64,000 bases of DNA from Scleroderma bovista (GCA_037178675.1 JAYMGJ010000211.1:39261-103260); one strand, 5' to 3'; positions 33,633 to 46,610 are shown, numbered from the stretch's first letter. Notes: generated by a model from the letters alone, not told the origin. Numbers and translations: made by a program.

Positions 33633-36600
33633 ATGGCGACCGTAAAGATGTGAGTACACTCAAGCGGGAGTATATTCCGACTCTGACCGGAACAACAGTG
33701 CTCTCCAGCCACCACCCAACGTCGACTTTGTCGTCGGTACGTGGTCTCGCGATGGAATGCAACATGACTGTAGTCTTACGAATGTCTCTCTGTGATCCAG
33801 GATATCCCGGAATACCACCCGGTGCGGATCGCCCACAGGCCGCCGTTAAGGGTGTACGTATCCCTCATCCCCACCACCCGCCCGCTCTGATATATGTTCG
33901 CCCAGGCCGTAGAGGTGCGCGTTGGCCCTCAAGGCACCAAAGCAAAATGGGTCCGTGTCGAACTCAAGAAGATAGAAACCCTCCCTGGAGGTGGACAGGC
34001 CAATTCATACTACGACCATATCGGCTCAAGTCCAATCGTGCTCTGGCAGTCCAGCGAGGAGTACAGTATGCTCCAGTCTGTAAGTACTCTTCGGAATTCA
34101 GCACCCTTCCGTGGCTGTCGTGGTTGCCTGCGGTCGCACGTCTGCACACAAGTCGGGATTGTTGCGCATCCGACGCCACTATGTCAAATCTGGCCCCTTC
34201 TGTCCTCCTTCCACGGCGCGTTGCTAACATGCTATTCTTTTCCCGGTAGCAAGATTTCCCGTTTTTGATCCGCATACCAGAATCCATCCCACCAAGCATC
34301 GCACTCGACAGGGGCGGTAAGTCGGCCATGCCCACATACTAAACACGCTTGCGCCTGACGGCCTGACAGCTGGAATCCGATACGAGCTTGTCGCAACAGC
34401 ATGCATACTCGGCAAAAAGTATGCTTTACTTCCTCTTCATCCCCCTGCTCATCTCATATTTCCGACAGGGGTTTCTTCCGTCAGCGAAAGACCACAGTTG
34501 TCTCTCAAGCAACAACAATCATTATCGACAAACACGAACTCCACTCAACATGGCCTGTATATTCGCAGCCCGAATCCAGATCTACAGTACAAGACGGCCT
34601 GCGTTTGACAGTCGAGCGCAGCAGGACATGTTATGGACCAGGCGACCGCATTTCCATCACGGCCATTCTCCGCGCGGAATCCCCCCAGCCGGTCGTTCTA
34701 CGCGGGTTCGAGTTCACCCTGCGTGAAACAACTGTGTTTAGGGCAGGACCGCAGGGAGCAGGTGGCGTTGGTGGCACCGGTATTGGTGGAGGACGGAGCA
34801 ACAAAAGGGGTGGGCCGCAGATCCGCGTGGCAAATATTGGGGAACAAAAGGTTCCACTCAGTGCAACGCTGTACAACAGCACACAACATAAAGCCGAGAT
34901 GGGATGTTTGATTCCGAACACTCATACGACAGCATCGCTCAATGCGGCGAGGCATATCGACATTACATATGTTATCGTCGTCCAGGCCTGGGTTGGGTCA
35001 GCTCAGCAGGGTGTCGCAATGGAATTGCCAATTATAATATCCAACTGGCCGAGGTGCGCATGTCTCGTTGTCTTTCTTCGCTCATTGACCGACCAATTAT
35101 CTGCTTGGCAGATGTGTATCTGAAGAGGCGATCAGGTACGTTTGTGCCCTTGCATAAATGATATGCCCATCACATTCTTACAATGCACCCCACTACAGAC
35201 GCATCGGCATGGCCCCCAGCCTCTGCATGACCTCTCCTTCAAGCACAGCACCCACAGTCCCAATCACAACTGCCCCGGCCCAGCACCATCCATCGAACAG
35301 CTTCTCCGGGACACCAGAGTATGGCTTTTCATCTGCGGCAGGGGGCACAGGCGCGGGTGCGGGCCGCATAGGGCTCATACCGCCAAAACAACACGTACAG
35401 TATAGTTCTGCGCCGATCGGCCACAATGGTAGTGCACATCGGGATGCGCAGCAACTCGAAGTGGATGAGTTGGGTGGGCTGGTGGGTCGCAGAGGGCCAA
35501 GTGCAACCGTTGATCATGCGGGATATGCGGCCGGTGCAAGTGCTGGCGGAGGCATGGGCCGGATCGATGAGGACAATACAGTGAGACCAGGCACAGGGTC
35601 AAGGCCTGGAACGGGAGGCGCAGATGTCCGCACTCGGCCATCGCTCACTGGGTCTGTGGGTGGTGGTGCAGTGACGCATCATAGACGCAGACCTAGCGCG
35701 AACACGACTGGGACTGCTAATCCGCAGAACAGACTGACGATCACGAATTATAGCGAGCGCGAGGCAGAGGCAGTTGCTGCAGAGAATGCGGCTGCAGCTG
35801 CGGTTTCGAATAGGCCTGGGAGTGCTGGTGGTGCGAATAGACCTGGGAGCGCTGGACAGCGGGGTCAGTGGCCGACTGCAGAAAATGAGAAGAAGCAATT
35901 ATACGAGAACGCCGTGGCGAGAGTGCAAAAGGTCCAGGGTTCTGCTGCACTTACGCATACTGTCTCTCTCAACGAGGTGAGTGACCCGTTATATACTGCG
36001 GGGGTATGCTGATGAATGCATTGCGTTGGACCAGTCTGGTTCATCTGCACCTGCGGCCTCACATACCTCTGCTGCTGCAAATGCACCCGCTCGCGGTGGC
36101 GCTACGAGCACGACGCCCTCCAAAAGTCCCACGACACCCAAGAAGACTACAACACCCATCTGGCCAACTGCCGAAGAGGAAAAGATACGTCTGTATGACA
36201 AGGCACAGGCTATTGCAAAAAGAACGCAAGCGTACGGAACGTACTCCCCCTCCTTGCACAGCCGCACGAGCTCAGAGAATGCGCCCCCGCGGGTTGTTAC
36301 CCCGCCTCGCCAAGGTGGAGGTGGGGGTGGAGGAACGAGCATGATGGGTCCCAGCGTGTCAATATCTGCGGGTGCAGCGCTGTACCAGTCCGCTGTATCA
36401 TCTATGAGTGCGAGGCCCTCCAGTGCTGGGATGCATGCGTCGTCATCGTTCGGGGGTGCTTCCCCGCAGTCGCCGTCTGGGGCACCCGCATCTTCACTAG
36501 CACCAGCACCCGCACCGAAATATCCACAGGCGCAGTCGTCACCGTCGTCCTCGGGAGCGGGCGCCCGCAGCGTCCCGCAGTACCCGTCCGCTGCAGACGA

Positions 36601-37711
36601 AAAGGCCGCGCTGAAGCTGTACCACGAAGCGAAGCGTGCAGTGGACAGGAATCAGATGCATGTGCAGGATGTACAGCGCGATGATGGTGTCGCGAGTCCG
36701 GCGCCAATTGCGTATGAGGCGCTGTATCCCCCTCCACTAGCTGGAGGCTCGTCTGGTGGTGCAGAGGTGGGGCAACATGCAGATGAAGGTCTTCCCCCGC
36801 CATTCGAGGCGTCGGGAAGCGGACGGCCACTGCACAATGATGCACATCTCAGTGAGAAAGAGAAGATGAAGAGGCAGTATGAGGCGCAGGATGTTGCTGC
36901 TGCTGCGTCTGCACCGCCACCGCCGCACTTTTACTCGGAGCAGGGTGGTTCGGCGCAAGTGTTTTCGCCTGCGTATGCATCGGGAGGAGGCTTGCCGTCT
37001 TACACAGGCCCTCCTGCGGAGAGCGGGTTGTCGGAGAAAGAGACTTTGCGAATACGGTATGAGCAGGATGATGCTTCCGCTGCTGCACTTGCTCGACAGC
37101 AGTCTCCCCCACCGTTCATGACACAGCCCCATAGCCAGCTGGCGTACCAGAATCAACCACCGTCGCCCCCACATCCACGCACCAATGGTACACGCACCCA
37201 GCCTGTTCCCCCGACTATCAATGGCGTGCGGCCGCTCACTGCTGCAGAGGAGAAAGCACAGCTCAAAGCGAAGTACGAAGCCGAAGAGAGAGACGCAAGG
37301 GGTGCGTCTGGCGGGAGCAACGGCTCCAGCAACGGCGCCTCGATGAAAGGCTTTACGTCTAATACATACGATGACATCTATTCCTCCCCGGCTTCTCGCC
37401 ACCCATATGCTAACGGCGGCGCATCACCACCCAGCCCCCCACCGCCTCCGCCCCCATTACTGCCCCGTCCCCCCGTTGAGTACATCCAACAAACACAAGA
37501 AGAAGATATACGTGCGCGGAATTATTACGTGGGTGTTGAGGAAGCGCTGCAGCGTCTTCCTACTATGCGTTCGACAACACCGGGTGTCGCTGGTAGCAGT
37601 GCTTTGCGAAACCCGCACCTCGAGGTGAGGCCTTTCTCCCCGTTTGATGCTGGGCTCGGGTATGGGTATGGCGATGTCAGCGGGACGCGGTCTCCTCCGC
37701 CTCGATCTTGA
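33633..37711 (+). CDS. Arrestin-like protein with repetitive disordered C-terminus
   Basis: Likely an adaptor of the arrestin fold (endocytic trafficking or signalling). Small exons at the 5' end give PPPNVDFVVG, YPGIPPGADRPQAAVKG and EVRVGPQGTKAKWVRVEL, then SQDFPFLIRIPESIPPSI, AGIRYELVAT and DKHELHSTWPVY. The C-terminal arrestin sheet includes LTVERSRTCYGPGDRI and PQPVVLRGFEFTLRET, ending before VAMELPIIISNWP. The last roughly 850 residues are Ser/Pro/Gly/Ala-rich and disordered. They contain six copies of a short charged helix ending in a Tyr-containing core, among them AENEKKQLYENA, AEEEKIRLYDKA, SEKEKMKRQYEAQD and AAEEKAQLKAKYEAEE. Start ATG 33,633; stop at 37,711. A 50-60 bp piece matching 36,083-36,136 recurs at 55,078-55,135. 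Confidence 0.85.
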
Positions 37712-38638
37712 TTTTTTTTCTTTCTTGGGCTATCTACTTATTACATCTTTGCGTATCCCCCTTGCCATCCCCTCATTTTTTCTTTTTTCAATTGCTTTTG
37801 TCTTGGCTATACGTAGCTCGACTCGATTCGACGCCCCCAACGGTTATATTCCCTCACTAACCACTAACTCTTTTGTTTTGATCATGTCACAACGTCATTA
37901 CTAACCAATTTGATTCTTGCGATTAACGCGCCGTATTGAATCAATTTTCTATCTCCCTTTCTTTCGTTGAGTTGAGGGGGTGACGGCGCCGCGTATGCCG
38001 CAATCGTACTCTCCGATCAATATCCTATCGTATGTTATGTGTCCCCACTTTCCTCTTTGTTTTACAAGTTATACCACTTTGTACGTGTTCGGAAGGCAAT
38101 GGAAGTATTTTACTGTTGACCAAGGGCTCAGATCTGAACATGCAAGCATCTCTTGTAAAAAGTTGTAAGTCCTTGACGGAGCCCTCTCATTGACCCCCTC
38201 GGAGCGTCTAAGCGAGCGGAAAAGGTGAATTACATCATGTCCTTCCAAACGGGGAGAAGCACTTTGAAGTGTAATAGCAATTTGGACTTTTTCTGGCCAC
38301 CCAGTGGAGGTGTCATCGTCCCATTGCTGCATCTTGCTCTCGCATCGCGTCGTTCATTGCACTGCATCTTCCCTACTATATATTGGACCGCTTTCTTGGG
38401 GAGGGCACTTGTTTTCGGGTATGTATGTATGTAATTTGCAGATTTGAACTTACTCGGACCTTTTCTCTGACACAACACAGGGAACCGAACAAATTCTACT
38501 AGTATATATAATATAATGACTACTCATGGCAAGAGTTGACAGGTTTCTTTGCTCAACTGCTCTCCTCCCCATTCCCCGTTGACAGTCACTCTTTTGAAAA
38601 TATACATTTCCACTCGTTAATGCCATACGCCACCAGAC
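37712..38638. other. Intergenic region upstream of the S28 peptidase
   Basis: No gene is visible. Pyrimidine-rich 3' flank after the arrestin gene, then ordinary sequence. A TATATATAAT stretch at 38,503-38,512 lies about 130 bp before the peptidase ATG and is a plausible TATA region. Confidence 0.5.
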
Positions 38639-40850
38639 ATGGCAAAACTTACTTTCCTTGTTGCCGTGCTCCTCATTGCCATGTATGCGCGTGCTGCGAC
38701 CCCTGGCGCGATGCTACGGGCAACTCCTCTCGTCCCTCCGGTTGAGGCGCCCAATGGACCAATCTACTCACACGATGGTACCAGACTCCCGCCACTGAAC
38801 ACCACGTATACATTCAATCAGCTCAAGGACCACAATAACTCCGGCCTTGGTACTTTCGCTCAGCGTTATTGGATAAATTGGCAGTTTTACAGTCCTGGTG
38901 CGGATCTTACCAATGTGGAGTACCCCGTGTGTCTCACATCATAACGATGCCAGGTGGACCGATCATTCTTTTCACACCTGGACAGGCAAATGCAGAAAGT
39001 CGGTTTTGGAACCACGATATTTTCCGTACCTTGCTCACGACCTTTAGGTTACACTGGCTATCTCACCAACGCCACTCTGAATGGTTTGCTAGCGCAACAG
39101 CAGGGCGGTGTGACCATAGTCCTCGAGCACCGTTTTTTTGGCCTGTCCAATCCATACCCTGACCTCTCTTCCCAATCCCTTGCAGTCCTCACGATACAAC
39201 AAGCCATTGAAGATCTCGTGTACTTTGCGCAGAATGTAAACCTGCCCATGCCCGGTGGCGACAAGGTTAAGCCAGATACCACTCCATGGATCCTTGTTGG
39301 TGGAAGTTACTCTGGTGCGTGACACTCCAATATATACAAGGAAACAAGACAGAGGACTGGTTCAGGTGCATTAACATCATGGACGATGGTCAAGTGAGTC
39401 CTTCGATGTTTATTTTGTGCAATAGCTGATAGCAGGCAGTAAACCCGGTGTCTTCTACGCTGGCTACTCGTCTTCGGGCGTCGTACAAGTTATGGAGTAA
39501 GTGTCGTAATACAGTCACCACTATTGTTATCGACTCTAATGGCTGGCCTGTATGGTGGATATTCTTGCAGAGATTACTGGGCGTATTCCTACCCAGTACA
39601 GGAGTATATGCCCCAAAATTGTTCTTCTGATGTCCAAAGAGTTATCGCCTACCTGGATACATTGTATGCTGTCAACGACACAGAGAAGCAACAGGAACTG
39701 AAAACTACTTTTGGACTTGGCGCGTTATCACATATCGATGACTTCGCACTTGCTCGTGAGTCGATTTAATACGGGGGTTCCTGTTGCCAACTATTTCATT
39801 CGCGCATGTTTGATAGTGGTACTTAATATCCTCGACTGGGAGAGAATGTCACCATCCACGGGTCCTGGCGCGATGTTCTATCAGTTCTGCGATGCCCTCG
39901 AAGTCAAAGACGGTCAGATCGCAGATCAAAATGGCTGGGGTCTCGAACATGCGATCCAAGCTTGGGGAGGGTTCTTCAATGCCTCATACACTCATTACAG
40001 TAAGTCGTATTTCCGAGCCACTAATGGATCCGGCTGACAGTAGGTGGCTTTCACTGTAGCATGCGGCGACATGGATATAGAGTATGTTGCTCGCACCTGC
40101 CGATGCAAGTAAAATGTCGATTGAGATTCCCCATAGGACATGCTATGGAAGTTATAATGCAAGTCAGCCGTACTGGACAATCACTACGATCGACAATCCC
40201 AATCGCTCGTGGATGTGGCTGTTGTAAGTCACTATTTATCCTTCCGCGTGGAAGAATGTGTTGACAGATTTCCGCGTAGATGTAACCAGATCGGGTTGTA
40301 TCCAGATGGTCCCCCCGCCAACCAACCAGCAATCGTGAGTCGCATTGTGACTGCCAAGTATTACCAGGTATGCCGCTGTCACATACTTCTCTATCCCTCT
40401 TTCTTTTTAAGCAGTATCTGTCATTGTGGGGGTGTCGAAACTGAGCAGCCATTGACAGAGGTGGTGCACGAATGAATTCCCTGAAGCATTCAGCTCGCCA
40501 CCTGTGCCTAAAACTGAACAAGTTAACATGGATTACCATGGGTGGTCCGTCGAAGTGGACAGACTATTCTTTGCCAATGGAAAACGTACGTTGTAATTAT
40601 ACTCTATTCATTGTACCCATGCATACACAACAACACAGGTGACCCTTGGCGTGAAGTAACTGTCTCTTCGGAATTTATCATCAAGCCTAGCACAGATATG
40701 CAGCCCATCTACCTCAGCGATGGATTCCACTGTTCGGACCTGCAAACAGTTAATGGAGTCGTCGATCCAACGGTTGCGAATGTGCAGAGCGCGGCCCTTG
40801 CGTATATGAAAATGTGGCTGGTGGATTGGCCGGGAGACAAGTCGCAGTGA
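38639..40850 (+). CDS. Secreted serine carboxypeptidase, family S28
   Basis: Cleaves proline-adjacent bonds at peptide ends in lysosomal-type or acidic extracellular settings. A signal peptide is clear (MAKLTFLVAVLLIAMYARA). The mature part has TFAQRYWINWQFYSPG, GGPIILFTPGQANAE, GYTGYLTNAT, VLEHRFFGLSNPYPDLS, and the nucleophile motif GGSYSGALTSW split by an intron inside the Gly codon. Then come NKPGVFYAGYSSSGVVQVM, the late catalytic Asp in ANGKRDPWREVT, and the catalytic His in DGFHCSDLQ. About ten short introns are required, several placed by motif continuity. Several N-glycosylation sequons (NNS, NTT, NAT, NDT) fit secretion. All three catalytic residues are present, so it is probably active. 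Confidence 0.92.
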
Positions 40851-41477
40851 GGGGCTTGTGCCGCCGCGGTAGGAGTATCGAATGTTTCGTTTAGTCAGTG
40901 CATGCAATTTATTGTGTGCACCTTTCTGTGAGGAGATCGTACTGGTGAGGAGTTGTCGAAACAGAACGTCAAAACTCGAGATTGAACTGAAAAAGTACAC
41001 GAAGAGCATGAAGGTGAGTATTTGGACGAGAATCACGGTTTGGAACTCGATCTCGGGGACTTTTCCCGTTCAACAGTGGAGTCTTCGCTTACTCTGAAGC
41101 AGTGCTGGGGAGGCATATATAACTCTCTTCCTTCGACTGGAAGCTACGTACATTGAGAAGAGCAAGCGTCCTTGTCATTCAAGTACAAAACGAAAATAAA
41201 TTCTATGTCTAAAACCCCTCTGCAATCACATACGATCTCCAGGTTTCATTGTCCTTCCACTCCCGGAGCGGGAGGCGATCTACTCTATTATACAGTACAA
41301 GAATAAGTATATGCACGAAATTACTAATGCAACGAATGAAGGTCTGGAATCAAATACCCTATTAGGGGGTATACCGAAAGGACATGCTTGGAGGAGGGAA
41401 CTTGGTTTGGGAGATATTGACAACGTATAAAGCCTTCCTGCGATTGCTGCTCTTGCAGGACAACATCCAAGGATGCT
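40851..41477. other. Convergent intergenic region
   Basis: 3' flanks of the S28 gene and kinase 1. Nothing else is supported. Confidence 0.5.
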
Positions 41478-43031
41478 TCAAAGGTATAAGCGCCAACTGC
41501 TGGTGATTTCATCGAGACTCACCTTTGAGGCCTGTCCCGTGAGTGAATGCCTACATTCAGGGCATTCGAATCGTACCGGGGGGAGAATGACAGCGATGTC
41601 CATTAACTTCCAAAATACTTTGAGTTGCAAATTGAGGCATAGGCAAACACGACATAGAGTGGACGCGACGGTGACTAGTTCTAGTCTTAAACGGATTGAG
41701 CAGCCCAGTAGTGGTGTGATGGCTGACACTGCGGCAGTGGCGAAACCGAGATTGATTAGATAAGTGTACAGCTGTAGGCCCCATTAAAGGTGTAGCGCGA
41801 ATAGGATAGTCTGAGGAATATCGAGAAGAATTTTCCTCCGAGCGGGCAGGATCACTTGTGGGCGGCATAAGTAGTTGTTCGTGGGGTGACACTGGCGGCG
41901 GAGGGAATTGGTATGTCTCTCGAGACATATCACCAACCGTAATGTCGTCGAGCTTCTGGATTATTTCCGGAATCCCAGGACGCGATAATGGCTTGTCTTT
42001 CCAACACAATAAAAATACATCCCACCATGCATCGGTCATCCGAGAGCACGTTAATTCGTCGTGAGGACGATCCGGTGGCCCTTTCAATATTCTATACATG
42101 ATGCTCGCCTCATTTGTCTTTTCAGGAAAAGGTCGTGACCGAGTAAACAACTCCTGTAAAAACATGAAGAACTCCAAGAGAATATCATGGCAGAACAATA
42201 CCAGTGCAGTCATTCCAAACGCCCATATATCACTCCCAACAGATATTTTGTGACCATCAAGAATTTCCGGAGCTATCCAAGGTATGGTTCCTCCAGAACG
42301 AGCTTCAACAGTCAAGCTGAACGTGCAGGTCCTCAGGGTAGAAAGTCCGAAATCAGCGAGGAGTGCCCGGCCGTCATTAGAAATCAGAACATTTGCCTGT
42401 CGAGAGAAGTTATTGACATACTAAGGAAACCACAAAGCTGACTTACACCTTTCAGGTCTCCATGTAATATTGGACCAAGTTCATGACTATGAAGATAGCC
42501 CAGCCCAGCCGCGATATCCACAATCTCAACAAGTATGTCAGGTGGTGAAGAAATCTGTCGAACCCCCTTTGACATACCAGTGGTCGAGGATCATTCTGCT
42601 GATTCTCTACGTAAGCAGATGCATTTCCCATCTCCATCCAATCAGATATTATGGAGATCGTCGAGTCAAAATCCGTCGAGATTCCGAGCATGGGAACGAC
42701 ATTCTTGTGAGATAGCTTGGACCATAAGTGCACCTCACACAAGATGCGCTAACAGTAGACCAGAGTGAACACGAAGCAATGAGTGTTGAATTAACATCAT
42801 CACCTTCAACGTGACCAGATCCCCTGGAGGTCCGGAACGGAAGACCTTGACTGCTACCTGCCTTTCCACTCCATTATGACGTAGAATACCAGGGTATACC
42901 AGGGCACTCTTTCCATGGAAAACGCTCTTTTGCTTGTTTAGATCTACTTGACCGTCTAGGTTGAGGGAATATCGCGTAGCCCGTCTCGACAGAGTCTTCA
43001 ATGCAGAGTTCGTATCAATAGAGGATGCCAT
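41478..43031 (-). CDS. Protein kinase (fungal TKL-type), tandem copy 1, C-terminal frameshift
   Basis: ATG 43,031 (MASSIDTNSALK). The kinase domain shows an ATP lysine in RQVAVKVF, catalytic loop HGDLKG followed by NVLI, DFG in LLADFGLS, APE in WIAPEIL, and the F-helix SDIWAFGMTAL. After a short intron (donor in GTATTGTT, acceptor TTTTTACAG) it continues ELFTRSRPFPEKT. All catalytic residues are kept; the glycine loop is divergent (GKSALVYPG). At least four introns of about 50 nt. The tail after the kinase domain is Ser/His-rich. A six-base G run at 41,578-41,583 puts the last segment out of frame: kinase 2 continues into FECPECGQML, whereas here FECPECRHSL lies in the neighbouring frame, so the natural end is 41,557 unless that run is a sequence error. 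Such kinases are expanded in Agaricomycetes. Confidence 0.85.
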
Positions 43032-44132
43032 TATAACGGTCAATTGCGTGGAAATTCGTATCTTTGACCGCATTACCCAACAAGCAGTAAGACACCGGAA
43101 AAACTCACCCTTTCTCGCAATGATGCAAATGATGAGACGAGCGGCAAGACAGCGTAGATAGGTGCGTGTTGCAGAGAGCGTACTCTTGAATACAAACAAA
43201 ATGAGAGAACGGAATGAGAAAACCAGTGAGTGAGTGCAAGACAAGAGGAAATACGAGGGCACGATTTAGTAGCCGGCCTAAAGGTTATGACGAAAACAGT
43301 TAAACCACATTTAGAAGTAATTCTCACTAGGCCAAGAGGGAACAAGGCACCGGTGGTGGACCGGGAATGGAAAGCGACGATATATACTGGAAACCATGTC
43401 CCGAGGAAAGGGAGCAAAGACGCCAGAAGTTGTTGTATCACTGGAATCTCGATCATATGGCCAGATCTTGCTAGGGGAACTGAGACTATACATGGCAGGT
43501 CGATCGCTCTGATGGTGGAACAAGGGGCAGTCACAAATCACCTGTCTGCCTTTCTTACTAGCACCTTGCTCTGTGGCCGTGAAAACGAGGCTGGTTGGCA
43601 GGCGATGGATCGATGAGGTAAACCACTACCTTATTACCTCCATGCCTAAGAGGGGTAAATTACTACACTAGGAGACGAACCCCCCAAAAGCCCTATGACC
43701 GATCGCATAGGGTGTGTAAGGTTCCATCTGCCGTCAGTAGCAATGCATGTGTCCAGTGACAATTTTCTCATTTATACAGTGGGAGGGCCTGACAGTGCTT
43801 CGATCGACGGCAGTATCGACTACGTTTCTGCGCAGTGTAAGAGAATGTGCAAAAAAAGGTAAGAGTGAAGAGAATGATTCGGAATGAAGTGCCTTATCAT
43901 GGGTATATTGAAAATTGTGTGGAAGTGGCGGAAAGAAAGGGTATATTGATCTTAAAAAAAGCCGATGGGCGAGACCTGTGCCACAGCCCACTTTGGGTGA
44001 GGACGCCTGGGAACTTCCAATAAGCGCGCCTGAAGGTCAGACCTTCTCAAATTACTACTGTTATAGAGTTTCTGGCCATATCTAAGCATCGTACAAACAT
44101 ATCAGTATTCTCCAGTATGAAAACTAATGATG
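43032..44132. other. Intergenic region between the two kinases
   Basis: Holds the promoter of kinase 1 and the 3' flank of kinase 2. Short frames are present, but none with recognisable content. No repeat is recognised. Confidence 0.5.
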
Positions 44133-45652
44133 TCATGGACACTCACGTTTCTGTGCCGTCAACATCTGCCCACACTCGGGGCATTCGAACTGTGCCGAAG
44201 GGCGTCGGCAATGTTCGTTGACCCCCAGTACAGCTTGAGGGGTAAATCGGAGTCTATGCAGACATGACATAGAATGACCACCACGAAGAGCAATTTTGGT
44301 TGAAGTGACTAGCCCAGTCGTCATGCGCTGGATCGAGCTGTGACGGCGACTGAGGTGAGGAAGATCAGATGGGTGTACATTTGTAGGATCCTCGAAGGAT
44401 GCAGCGTTGACAGAATGATCTGAGGAACATCGAGTTTCGTCCGAACGGCTAAGATGGCTGGTGAATGAGGCTGGTGGTTGATCGCGAGGCGATGTGAAAA
44501 TTTGGTGGCTATGATCTGGATACGTCTGGGAAGACATATCACCCACCATAATTTTATCAAGCTTTCGAACTATTTCCGACATTTTAGGACGGGATGATGG
44601 TTCAAATATCCAGCACCTTGAGCATACATCCCACCATGCATCAGTCAGGCGAGAGCACGTTAACTCGTCAGTAGGTCGATCGGGGGGGCCTTGCAATATT
44701 CGATAAATGATGCTCGCCGGATTCAGCTTTTCATGGAATGGTCGCAACCGGGTAAATAACTCCTGTTGAAACATGAAGAACTCCACGGAAAAAAACAACA
44801 ACGACAAAAAATACCAATGCAGTCATTCCAAATGCCCATATATCACTCGCAACGGATATTTCGTTTCCATCCAGAATTTCCGGAGCTATCCAACGTATTG
44901 TACCTCCACCTCCAGGTTCAACGGCCAAGCTGAAGGTGCATGTTCTCAGGGTAGAAAATCCGAAATCAGCGAGGAGTGCCCGGCCATCATGGGAAACCAG
45001 AACATTTTGCTGCAGAAAAAGTGATCGTTATCATTGACGTGCTAGCGAATCACGGCGATCGGACTTACACCCTTCAAGTCTCCATGCAATACTGGACCAA
45101 GTTCATGATTGTGGAGATAGCCCAGCCCTCTCGCGATGTCCATGATCTCAACGAGTGTGTCAAGGGGTGAATAAAACGGTGCACTCCCTCAGACTCACCA
45201 ATGGGCGAGGATCGTTCTCCTGATTCTGTACATACGTAAATGCATCCCCAGTCTCCATCCAATCAGATACTATGGAGATGGTGAAATCAAACTTTGTGGA
45301 GATTCCGAGCATGCGGACAATATTTTCGTGAGATAACTTAGACCATACACGTATTTCCTGGATAATACGCTAACAGTGGGTCAGAATCAACACAAAGCGA
45401 AGATCATTGAATTAATATCATTACCTTCAACGTATCCAGATCTCCTGGAGGTCCCGAACGGAAGACTTTGACTGCTACCTGCCTTTCCACTCCGTTATGA
45501 CGTAGAATACCAGAGTATACCAGGGCGTTCCTGCCCTGTAAAGCGCCCTTTCGTTTGTCTAGTTCCACTTGACCATCTAGGTTGATGGAATATTGGGCAG
45601 CCCGTCTGCACAGTTCTCCCAACGCGGTGCACGTATCCATCGGTAATGTCAT
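44133..45652 (-). CDS. Protein kinase (fungal TKL-type), tandem copy 2
   Basis: Paralogue of kinase 1 with the same exon layout and about the same length. ATG 45,652 or 45,640 (MDTCTALGELCRR). It keeps RQVAVKVF, the HGDLKG catalytic loop, LLADFGFS, WIAPEIL and SDIWAFGMTAL. Then follow a pyrimidine-rich intron ending TTTCAACAG and ELFTRLRPFHEK, CSRLTDAWWDV and RPKMSEIVRKLD. The tail ends in frame with FECPECGQMLTAQKRECP, a possible zinc knuckle with two CxxC-type cysteines. This intact end is the reference for the frameshift in kinase 1. Confidence 0.87.
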
Positions 45653-45949
45653 CGTAACCAGCGAGGACGAAAGTTAGATTTCGGTCATGAATTTTCCTTC
45701 TTGCATGGTCACATTATCCCCCGGAAGGGGCAAGACACTAGGAAGACTCACCCTTGCTCGAAGTAAGAAAAACTATGAGACGAGGGGCAGAAATGAGCGT
45801 GTGTTTCAGAGAGCTACTGGCGAACACGAACAGAACGAGAGACAATGAACAAACGAGTGGGCGTAAGTGGGGAGATGGGTGAGCGCTTAAGTTCACGATG
45901 CGATCCTCGGACCTTTCAAGTTTCCTTCCTGGGAACGGCTGCTTCTAGA

Positions 45950-46584
45950 CCCATTAAAGAAGAGAGAGAGAGAACATCTTTATTTATATCCCGTGTAAGC
46001 AACAACAGAGAAAATCTGAGTAAGACACGGCTGGTTGGAGTGAGATTATCTAATTTCCACCTGTGTCCATGAAGCCCTAGAAACACCTCACTCGCACTTG
46101 TAACCCCCCGCTACTGGGTTAACCCTAGTCACCAAACCAATTAGGTAACTGCCCATTAAAGGCTCCCTGACCACCATTAGAGGTTTGTCCCACCCGCCTG
46201 TTCCGACTGGCCAGAGAGGTGTGAATACTATTCTCGGACGGCTCACTTAGGTGGAGGTGCTGGTGGTGGCTGGTAAGTTAGTTTTTGGCTAGTATTTTAA
46301 TCCAGGTTCGCGCCTGGTCGGGGTGACCCCTCCTAACTCCCACGGCCAACTTTGAGGACTGGTCCCATCGCTAAACTTGGCATATAGCTCCCATTATCCC
46401 ATCCATTGCCCACACTAATCTCGTAGGGCCCTCCAGTTCACCCTTGGTTGTGACGTCATTGTGATTCCCATGACGGCAAGTAGCAGTAAAAATGGGCTTG
46501 GGGGGGAGTTGAACAAGCAACTCACTGCACAAAGGCAGCCGGGGGTAACCGCTAGACCACCCGACCCCCACCCATTAAAGAAGA
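45950..46584. repeat. 14-bp target site duplication of the SINE
   Basis: CCCATTAAAGAAGA occurs at 45,950-45,963 and 46,571-46,584, exactly at the two ends of the insertion. The uninterrupted relative at 1,395-1,408 has it once. Confidence 0.9.
45964..46570 (-). mobile_element. tRNA-derived SINE, 607 bp
   Basis: Read on the minus strand the element begins TGGGGGTCGGGTGGTCTAGC, with an A-box-like TGGTCTAGCGG and, about 45 bp later, a B-box GTTCAACTC, the internal RNA polymerase III promoter pattern of a tRNA head. A unique body follows and the 3' end is GATGTTCTCTCTCTCTC, a simple CT tail. The flanking 14-bp duplication and the empty site in copy A establish it as an insertion. Mobilisation would depend on a LINE elsewhere; none is visible here. 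Length is at the upper end for SINEs. Confidence 0.8.
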
Positions 46585-46610
46585 TACTTGAGGAAGGTTG
46601 CGAAGTGAAG

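Larger units (their letters stand above)
45846..46603. repeat. Copy B of the duplicated block, left part
   Basis: Matches the reverse complement of 1,376-1,515 in two pieces, interrupted by the SINE at 45,964-46,570. The block continues after the Tnp2 element at 53,795. Confidence 0.85.

Noticed and set aside
46500..46570. Functional tRNA gene on the minus strand
   Set aside because: A-box and B-box-like motifs are present, but the acceptor stem does not close and the unit is the head of an insertion with target duplications, so a SINE is the better reading.
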